From NCBI GenBank assembly GCA_002900995.3, contig CM035311.1:124001-188000 (forward strand): 64,000 bases of DNA. The letters are read 5' to 3'. Within the stretch, counting starts at the first letter, position 1. Each line of letters opens with the position of its first letter. This DNA is from Ganoderma boninense (lineage: Eukaryota > Basidiomycota > Agaricomycetes > Polyporales > Polyporaceae). The notes below the pieces were generated by a model that made no database searches, was not told the origin of the DNA, and saw nothing but the letters and a program-made list of their open reading frames with translations. Positions 57,963 to 64,000 of this stretch are shown one piece after another. The position numbers were made by a program, and so were the translations under genes.

Positions 57963-58540
57963 TTACGAGATTGCGATCTTCTTGGGGGCCTGCTCAGGCG
58001 CCGCGCGGGGGTAGGTGACCGTCAGGACGCCGTTCTCCATCGAGGCCTTGATTTCCTCGGGCTGCGAACCACAAGTTAGTCAATCAACCAAGGTGGGGAC
58101 GTACGGGGAGAAGTCCAGTGCGTACCTTGACACCCTCGGGGACGGGGACAGAGCGCGAGAAGCGGCCAAAGCGACGCTCGCGGAGGAGGTATCCGCTCTC
58201 GTTGTTCTCGGACTCGAACTTCGACTCGCCGGAGACGGTGAGGACGTTGTTGTGCACGTCGATAGCAACGTTCTCCTTGTTCAAGCCGGGGAGCTCGAAC
58301 GTTGCGGTCACGAGGTTCTTTTCCTTGTCCTCGTGGACGTCAACCCTAGGAATATCGTGTGAATTCGAGGAAGCACAATGACCGAGCGAGCGCAAAAACT
58401 TACCTCGGGCGGAGGACGCGGGGTGCGGTGCCCTGAGGCTGCACTGGCCCGCTCTGTGCACGACGGGCGAAGGCGTCGTCAAAGAGGCGATCGAAGTCAG
58501 AGAAGAGGCCGTCGTTGGTGAAGAAGTTGACCAGGGACAT
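57963..58540 (-). CDS. Small heat shock protein Hsp20, copy 2
   Basis: Near-identical inverted copy of Hsp20-1: MSLVNFFTNDGLFSDFDRLF, then DVHEDKEKNLVTATFELPGL, YLLRERRFGRFSRSV, GVLTVTYPR, ending KKIAIS. Two introns at the same positions. TATAAGG sits about 117 bp upstream on the minus strand (about 58655-58661). An upstream in-frame ATG at 58639 is rejected for the same reason as in copy 1. The promoter match to copy 1 stops at 58874, where a retroelement LTR begins. Apparently intact. Confidence 0.87.
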
Positions 58541-58874
58541 TTTGTCTGAGGACGGAGTATGGAGTGTGCTGAGAGGATAAGCTGCGGGGATGGTTGTTTG
58601 GCTGGCGAGGTCGTTGATGATGTTGAACGAGGGCGACATGGCTCTCCGAGAGTCCTTATATGCATGTTGTCCTGAGAGGCTCGTGAAAAGGAGACTTTTC
58701 TAGTGCGATGACGAGATGAAAGGGCGAGATAGTTCGGGCGACAAAGCACCCATGTCATGGTTCGGACGCGAGTTTACGAGAACACTCGAGAACGAGCGCT
58801 CTCAGACGAGGCGCTGAGTGGCGGAATAGGAAGTGGAACAAATAAACGTCAACTCCGGCGCGGTCCGGGCGTCT
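57963..58874 (-). repeat. Inverted-duplicate arm 2 (Hsp20-2 with promoter)
   Basis: Inverse partner of 39029-39954. Few differences by eye in promoter and coding parts; a 6-bp loss (TR codons) and small changes only. Confidence 0.85.
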
Positions 58875-59159
58875 GTAACGGGTACGCGCCACGCGTGACC
58901 GTCACTCCTTTCGTGACATGGTGACACCCTCGATCTTGAAGTCCACTCATTTTTGTCCGGTATCGTTTCGGGTCGCCTTTCGTCTTCATGTCGTGGCTAG
59001 CATGCCATCTGCGCACGGACCACCCAGTCTGGTATAAAAAGCCCACAGTTGTACCCTGTAGCCATAGCGTTCTCGCAACAGAGACACCTTACGACTGTCT
59101 TTCGCGCCAAGCGCTCTTGTGTGACTGCAACCTTCCCGATTGGGATCGTGACGGTTACA
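58874..59159 (+). repeat. Candidate 5' LTR of the second retroelement
   Basis: Starts TGTAAC exactly where Hsp20 promoter similarity ends and closes GTTACA at 59159 (6-bp terminal inverted repeat). TATAAAAA at 59033-59040 lies inside. The right border is a guess until the 3' LTR is seen. Confidence 0.5.
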
Positions 59160-59330
59160 TCTTTTTGACAGTTCACTACTGTCGGCTACAACTTACTCTT
59201 GGCTTAACTCAAAAACACTTCTTCGCTTTACTCGTCGTCTCTGTCTGGCACCACTCGAGTCTGATCAACTCGGGCCCTCCGGCTAGGACGACGACCTCAA
59301 AAATCCCGCGTCCGCTTTCCCTCGCGCGCC

Positions 59331-61835
59331 ATGTCTCGCAACCTACGTGGCACCCGTGGCCGGAGCTCGTCGCTTCCCGGCACGTTGCCAGGTGAGTTCT
59401 CAAACAGGTCTCACGAGATAGCTGACGCCACCTTCAACTCGTCTTTGACGAGTCTTCCTTCGCACTTCGCGAGCCTCCGGCTCGCTTCCCCCCCTACCAC
59501 GGACATCCGTTCTGTGTCCGAGGAGCGTGCCGAACCGTCCGACGGTGAGGATGCTGCCTCGCGTCCCTCGGTTGCTCAGCTTCCTGCTGTCGCCGAGGCA
59601 GTAGTCCCTCCGCTGAGCGCGGGGGGCAGCCCTTTGGCTTCGGCCACTGGCAGTACTTTACTAGATAACAATACAGTCTTTGCTCCCTCTCCCTTGTCCG
59701 AGACGTCGGCTTTCCGGGTACAGGAAGCATTGGGCGCTGGCTCCTTTAGCGACGAGGGTATCCGGGTTTACCCCTCGTCGGAGCGCAGCAGGTCCTGGTC
59801 AGTGCCTTACAGCGGGCCGGACTTCAGTAAAGGAGAGCCAGTTGCGTCTGTAGCGTCGGCTCCGAGTGTATCTATTCGGCCTTCCAATGAAGGGTATCGG
59901 TACACCGCTCATAGCACGCCGCCTGTTGGGGGATGGGCGGGTGAAGCTGGTTTGACCGCTGAACAGCAACTCGCGGTAGAGTCTGCTTTCCTAGGTCTCA
60001 CGCCTGAGCAGCGCGAGTTGCTTACACGTCGTATGGGCGCTGTTGAAGCGGCCGCCCCCCAACTAGGAGATACGAGCGACTCTGAGTCTATTGTGTCTCG
60101 TGGGGAGGGACTGTCCAACTGGGATAAAGGCAAGGGACCTGACCCGCTCAATTGGGGCGGTGTCGCGGACATGGACCCTGATGAGCTGGATATTGAAGCT
60201 CAACGTCAGGCGTTCCTTACGTATAATCGGCTTCGTGATGAGGCCTACCGACCGGCTACTCCTTTGCTAGAGACCCAAGCCAGGGAGCAGCCTCATCTGG
60301 ACTCGGCGGGAGGGCGCGCGCCATCTCCATCAGTGCCGTTCCAATCTCAACCCTCAGTTGAAAACCCGGACATTACTTTGCTGCAGAGCGAGATTCAGCA
60401 GCTCCGCGAACAAGTCGCGTTGCTTAGCATGATGCAACGTGCTTCGGAACGCGCTAATGTGCGTCCGCCACCGCTGCCAACCACCTCAGCGCCACCGCAG
60501 GGGGGCCCGTCGATTTCGAGCGCGCCTCAAGTCGTCCCTTCCGTGGCCGGATACGGTGCTAGCGGGCCAACCCCGCAGGGTGCTGAGGCTGTCTCGCGTT
60601 CAATGATGCCTGCGGCTCAGATTGACCCTACCAGTACGTTGGGTAGATTGTTGAACCAAGCAGCGGCTGTCGCAGGTGGGGGCGGAGGCGGCGATCCTTC
60701 AATTAGTGCTCTTACTGCTTCAACTCCTGGTTCCTCGCGTGTGCCTATTCTCAAGCTGCGTGAGCCCGAAAAATACAAGGGGAACGCTAGTGTCCAAGCG
60801 TTCCAGAAGTTCGCACAGGAAGCTACTGCTTACTGCCTCGGATACGCAATCCCGCCTGAATCCCAGCTTTTCCGCATCTCGTCGTTCCTGGAAGGGAAGG
60901 CATGGGACTACTATCAGTATTGTTCCACGGACACTGTGTCCGGCAGACTCGACCTAGCCCAGTTCCTCTCGGGGCTATTTAACTACTGCTTCCCGCTGGA
61001 CTTCAAACAACGCATGCGTGACAAGCTTGAGGCCGCACGCCAAGGAAATAGGTCCGTTAAAGAGTTTATTCACGAACTCAATGGACTCTACGTTATGATC
61101 GGCTCCGTGCCCGAACCCCTCAAAGTACACAAACTATGGTATGGGTTGGAGGGCTGGGTTCAGTCCCACCTGTGGTGGGCTGCGCTCACGCCGGATACTG
61201 CCTCCTGGGCTGAAGTTCAGTACATGGCTGAACTTGCCGAGCGCGCCAAGGATGCAGCTGATAGAGCCACTCGCCGCACGGCTCGGGACCCTTCTCATCA
61301 GCAAGGGTCCCACTCCAAGGCGACGGGACCGCCCCCGCGGTCGCAGCAGCGCGCCTCCGGGGCGTCCGTCATCTCCAACTCTAAAAACTCGTCTCGCCCG
61401 TTCGAGAAGAAGGGAACATTTTCCCGAATGGGTCCCCGTGGCGACAAGCCCAATGTTTCGGCTCAGAGATCGGCGCCAAAGGCGTCAGTAAACAACAGCA
61501 CAGGACAGCGGAAACCTACCGCCTCTGATGCCTGCTTCGAGTGCGGCCAGACCGGTCACTTCCGTCGCAACTGCCCGCAGTTGAATCGCATGCAGTCGAA
61601 CTCCAAGGGGAAGCCTCCCGGTGTCTCAAACTTCAACATCGAGTTGGATTTCGGACGGGCGGAGGAGCTGCGGGACCTTGCTGATTCGACAGCACGGTCT
61701 GATCAGCTCAGCCTGAACAACGTCGAGCTCATGGCGATTGTTAGGAACAGACCAGCCGCTGTACCAGCTACGCCAAAAGGACGCAATGTCAAGCTTGGCT
61801 TGACACTTGGCTGGTACTATATATGTAGCTCGTAA
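59331..61835 (+). CDS. Gag domain of the second retroelement, truncated by the TRIM
   Basis: Starts MSRNLRGTRGRSSSLPGT. A long Ser/Pro-rich N-terminal part is followed by a short coiled-coil-like stretch (LLQSEIQQLREQVALLSM), then the capsid region (VQAFQKFAQEATAYCLGY, FLEGKAWDYYQY, KEFIHELNGLYVMIGSVP). One zinc knuckle, CFECGQTGHFRRNC, lies near 61534-61575. The native frame runs to 61738. From 61739 the last residues (VRNRPAAVPATPKG onward) are encoded by TRIM DNA and end in a TAA. Without the TRIM and one GCGAT copy the frame continues directly into the next open frame. Confidence 0.85.
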   Translation: MSRNLRGTRGRSSSLPGTLPGEFSNRSHEIADATFNSSLTSLPSHFASLRLASPPTTDIRSVSEERAEPSDGEDAASRPSVAQLPAVAEAVVPPLSAGGSPLASATGSTLLDNNTVFAPSPLSETSAFRVQEALGAGSFSDEGIRVYPSSERSRSWSVPYSGPDFSKGEPVASVASAPSVSIRPSNEGYRYTAHSTPPVGGWAGEAGLTAEQQLAVESAFLGLTPEQRELLTRRMGAVEAAAPQLGDTSDSESIVSRGEGLSNWDKGKGPDPLNWGGVADMDPDELDIEAQRQAFLTYNRLRDEAYRPATPLLETQAREQPHLDSAGGRAPSPSVPFQSQPSVENPDITLLQSEIQQLREQVALLSMMQRASERANVRPPPLPTTSAPPQGGPSISSAPQVVPSVAGYGASGPTPQGAEAVSRSMMPAAQIDPTSTLGRLLNQAAAVAGGGGGGDPSISALTASTPGSSRVPILKLREPEKYKGNASVQAFQKFAQEATAYCLGYAIPPESQLFRISSFLEGKAWDYYQYCSTDTVSGRLDLAQFLSGLFNYCFPLDFKQRMRDKLEAARQGNRSVKEFIHELNGLYVMIGSVPEPLKVHKLWYGLEGWVQSHLWWAALTPDTASWAEVQYMAELAERAKDAADRATRRTARDPSHQQGSHSKATGPPPRSQQRASGASVISNSKNSSRPFEKKGTFSRMGPRGDKPNVSAQRSAPKASVNNSTGQRKPTASDACFECGQTGHFRRNCPQLNRMQSNSKGKPPGVSNFNIELDFGRAEELRDLADSTARSDQLSLNNVELMAIVRNRPAAVPATPKGRNVKLGLTLGWYYICSS

Positions 61836-61850
61836 TGCCTGTTCATGACA
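61739..61850 (-). repeat. TRIM 3' LTR
   Basis: Identical to the other LTR over all 112 bases. Confidence 0.9.
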
Positions 61851-61853
61851 TTA

Positions 61854-61863
61854 CCCCCCTTCC
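61854..61863 (-). other. TRIM polypurine tract
   Basis: GGAAGGGGGG on the minus strand, 3 nt before the 3' LTR, the same spacing as the tract of the chromovirus at 13542. Confidence 0.75.
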
Positions 61864-62107
61864 AAGGCACGTGTCCTCACGTGGAACTAGATATACTAGT
61901 GGCCCCAAGGGTTAGACGCCCACTTCAGGACGGTCCAGAGCCTTGACAGTCTTTGACCAGTTCGGAAGGACCCCTATCCTGCTCTTTGTCTCTATTGTCA
62001 CAGCCAAGCAAGCATGTGACCTTGTGACATCCCAAGTCACGTCACAGCCTATGACAATCTAGACAACAAAGATTCTGCCAGAAGGGGAGTCGAACCGTCG
62101 ACTGCTG

Positions 62108-62119
62108 GAAGCTTGACAT
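62108..62119 (-). other. TRIM self-complementary primer site
   Basis: AATGTCAAGCTT, 2 nt inside the 5' LTR border, is the perfect 12-nt complement of AAGCTTGACATT in the LTR, 27 nt downstream of its TATA box. Confidence 0.7.
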
Positions 62120-62121
62120 TA

Positions 62122-62233
62122 TGTTAGGAACAGACCAGCCGCTGTACCAGCTACGCCAAAAGGACGCAATGTCAAGCTTGGCTTGACACTTGGCTGGTAC
62201 TATATATGTAGCTCGTAATGCCTGTTCATGACA
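62122..62233 (-). repeat. TRIM 5' LTR
   Basis: 112 bp on the minus strand from TGTCATGAAC to TCCTAACA. TATATA at LTR positions 28-33; AAGCTTGACATT at 55-66 is the predicted transcript start and self-primer. Confidence 0.9.
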
Positions 62234-63973
62234 GCGATGAGCTTTCCTGCGAGCGGACTGCCTTCACTTCAGTCGGTGTCGGACTCGTTGTCGGACCTGT
62301 CTGAGTGCGCGCCGTCTGGTCCCTCGCCCGCCAAACTCGATGCTGGCGACCCGGACTTCCTGTCCGATCTTGACGCTGCTCTCACTGGGGACGAAGACCC
62401 GTTTGGCTCATATCCCGCCCTCGTGCGTGAGTGGTACGAGCAACAAGCTCGTGTGCTCGCCCCATCAGCTTCTCCGGGTCCGCCGGTCGCAGCCCCGCTG
62501 AGCGACACAGACGAAGCTATGGGGAGCGAGCTCCCCGGACTGGCGTCAATCACCTCTGTTTCAGAGGATAGTGAGCGTCAGCGGGTGGAACTGCTGGACG
62601 AATTGGACGCGCCATTAGCGACCTTGATATTCCCCGAGGTTCGCAGGAAGGGCACTATTCGCCGGCCCCTCGGCCGTATCCGTGTTGCCGCTCCTGAAGG
62701 CCCAGAAGAAGATGCGCTGGTGGGAGGCCTGTGTGCCGCGTTGAACTTGGCACTACCCTTTCCATCAGGGCGCGTTCCCAATTTCTGGGCCCCGGGACTG
62801 GCGGAGCGATTCATGTGCTTTCAGCACGCAGACTTCGTCGAAATACAGGATAATTACCTGTCCTTTGCCATCCTGGTCCCTCCCGCTGTCTTTGAGCACC
62901 CGTTGCTAGACCTTGAGCAGTGGTACGCCCGTCAGGTTCGCACTTGCCTCGCGCCCGGTTTCGATCTGGACGACCTGTCAGACGAACTGTCAGTCCTGTT
63001 CGCGTTGGACACGGCGGCCTTGAAGACCGAGTTAGGGCGCTCAGCTCGGGGTCAGCCGTTAGTGCTTCCTTTGCGTGTGTCACGGTACCATAATGGCGAC
63101 CTGTACGTCGCAACGGTGGAGACAATTCTACGGACGCAAGGTCCTTATTTCCTTGATCCTATTCAGGACCAGGACATTAGTTTCTGGATCGAACCACTGC
63201 CCGACGATGACTACAGGGTTTGGGGAGCCGGTATTGAAGACCCACCCATTCTCAAGGGCGCGTGGCTACGCGATCCCGATTTTGCGCCGGCGGAGTGGTT
63301 CTGCGCATGCATCTTCGACGCGGTCAGGGCTTGTGCCGCATCCGTGTCCCCTGAGCCCATGGGGTACCCTCTCACGGATGGCGCGATGGCTCTACTGGAG
63401 CTCCACTTTCCGTGGCCTGGGCACGACGAGCCGTGCGCGTGGTTCTATGCCGTTCGGAGCCCAGACAACGACTCGATCTGCATAGCGGATGAGTACTTGA
63501 ACTTCGGGGTGCGGTGTCCCGTTTACCTCCTAGAACGTCCGCAGTTCAATCTACCAGACTGGTACGCCTGTCGCGTGCGTGCCGCGAGCGCTGCACCGGC
63601 GTGCTTGATCGATGACCTGGAGGGCAAGATAAGCGTCCTTTTTCATGAGCCGGATGAAGTGCTCACCCAGGGTATCGAATTGAATGCCGTCGGCGCACCG
63701 CCGGGCATCCCCGCCATACAGCGTAACGCGGCTACGCCGCGCGATTTCAAACGTGTGATCCCGTCTCCGGTCATTGTGGTCGTGGAGATCAACGGGCACC
63801 CCGCCCGAGCATTACTGGATTCCGGATCACTGGCAGACTTTATGTCTACGCGGTTGGCTCATCAGCTCGATATCAAGACGGACGAGCTAGCTAAGCCATT
63901 ACCTGTACACCTCGCGGCTCAAGGATCCCGCGCGAAGGTTAATACCTGCTGTACCGCTCATGTCAAGTATTAG
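62228..63973 (+). CDS. Spacer and protease region of the second retroelement polyprotein
   Basis: This is the continuation of the gag frame (native from 62234/62239). It has an acidic start (SDSLSDLSECAPS) and a large region with two related modules of about 95 residues (about 62750-63050 and 63390-63690). Each has IxDxYLxF, an E-x-P block, WYAxxVR and DDLxxxxSVLF; a third, weaker one lies between (AEWFCACIFDAVRA). The aspartic protease motif ALLDSGSLADFMSTRL is at about 63805-63855. The frame stops at TAG 63971-63973 inside AHVKY*DIS; CAG (Gln) is expected there, so this is a point nonsense mutation, and polymerase domains should follow outside the window. Such repeated modules between zinc knuckle and protease are not a standard Ty3 part. 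Confidence 0.7.
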   Translation: MTAMSFPASGLPSLQSVSDSLSDLSECAPSGPSPAKLDAGDPDFLSDLDAALTGDEDPFGSYPALVREWYEQQARVLAPSASPGPPVAAPLSDTDEAMGSELPGLASITSVSEDSERQRVELLDELDAPLATLIFPEVRRKGTIRRPLGRIRVAAPEGPEEDALVGGLCAALNLALPFPSGRVPNFWAPGLAERFMCFQHADFVEIQDNYLSFAILVPPAVFEHPLLDLEQWYARQVRTCLAPGFDLDDLSDELSVLFALDTAALKTELGRSARGQPLVLPLRVSRYHNGDLYVATVETILRTQGPYFLDPIQDQDISFWIEPLPDDDYRVWGAGIEDPPILKGAWLRDPDFAPAEWFCACIFDAVRACAASVSPEPMGYPLTDGAMALLELHFPWPGHDEPCAWFYAVRSPDNDSICIADEYLNFGVRCPVYLLERPQFNLPDWYACRVRAASAAPACLIDDLEGKISVLFHEPDEVLTQGIELNAVGAPPGIPAIQRNAATPRDFKRVIPSPVIVVVEINGHPARALLDSGSLADFMSTRLAHQLDIKTDELAKPLPVHLAAQGSRAKVNTCCTAHVKY

Positions 63974-64000
63974 GACATATCGGAGCCTCGATACTTCGAT

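Larger units (their letters stand above)
61739..62233 (-). mobile_element. TRIM: 495-bp miniature LTR retrotransposon
   Basis: Two identical 112-bp LTRs (TG...CA) flank 271 bp of non-coding DNA. The target duplication GCGAT is present at 61734-61738 and 62234-62238. Read on the minus strand the order is LTR, 2-nt spacer, primer site, internal DNA, polypurine tract, LTR. It shares the first ten bases TGTCATGAAC, the end TAACA and the G6 tract plus TAT/TAA joint with the chromovirus at 7478. It encodes no protein, so it must use another element's enzymes. Confidence 0.9.
58874..64000 (+). mobile_element. Second LTR retroelement, 3' part outside the window
   Basis: Carries an LTR-like 5' end, a long gag with zinc knuckle, a large spacer domain and an aspartic protease; the polymerase part lies beyond 64000. 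Inserted in the Hsp20-2 promoter, divergent from that gene. Its coding frame is interrupted by the TRIM at 61739-62233 and by a TAG at 63971. Confidence 0.8.

Noticed and set aside
62078..62160. Complete tRNA-Arg gene on the minus strand
   Set aside because: B-box and a CCT-like loop are present, but the acceptor stem does not pair and the anticodon stem has two mismatches; it also straddles the TRIM LTR border.

Overview
The window is nuclear DNA of a filamentous basidiomycete, most likely an agaricomycete such as a polypore. Genes are broken by many 50-75 nt introns. The families are typical of that group: DUF6533 membrane proteins, tandem cytochrome P450s whose I helix carries HTSS/QTSS-like residues, MYND-finger paralogs, FHA-domain kinases, Ty3-type chromoviruses. 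No bacterial operon features, rRNA, convincing tRNA or CRISPR array were seen.

Layout. 1-3138: S9B dipeptidyl peptidase (5' end unresolved). 4235-5312: short-chain dehydrogenase SDR-1. 5500-7310 (-): DUF6533 protein. 7478-14013: complete, young chromovirus with two 459-bp LTRs, AAGTT target duplication and one nonsense codon in pol. 15448-17089 (-): doubtful membrane protein, then the Golgi protein SYS1. 18.4-38.99 kb: a tandem array of P450 and MYND genes in successive stages of decay, interrupted by a second SDR and a secreted alginate-lyase-like enzyme; it ends in an orphan P450 promoter. 39.0-58.9 kb: a segment bounded by two inverted, nearly identical Hsp20 genes with their promoters. 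Between them lie a second DUF6533 gene, three tandem Chk2-like FHA kinases, a diverged third Hsp20 and a wrecked FAD monooxygenase. 58.87 kb to the end: a second LTR retroelement inserted into one Hsp20 promoter, whose gag-pol frame is split by a 495-bp miniature element.

Most notable finding: the 495-bp element at 61739-62233 is a minus-strand TRIM (terminal-repeat retrotransposon in miniature). It has identical 112-bp LTRs, a GCGAT target duplication, a G6 polypurine tract, and a 12-nt primer-binding site that is the perfect complement of its own LTR 27 nt downstream of the TATA box. The full-length element at 7478 shows the same arrangement (11 nt, 35 nt downstream of TATA). Both therefore look like Tf1-type self-primed elements, and the TRIM looks like a non-autonomous relative. 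The full-length element also carries a GGGTTTC -1 slippery heptamer directly before the gag stop.

A second theme is duplication followed by lesion. SDR-1 has lost a catalytic-core strand while SDR-2 has a C-terminal frameshift. P450-1 and P450-2 are broken and P450-3 is intact. MYND-A has lost its zinc finger and MYND-B keeps it.
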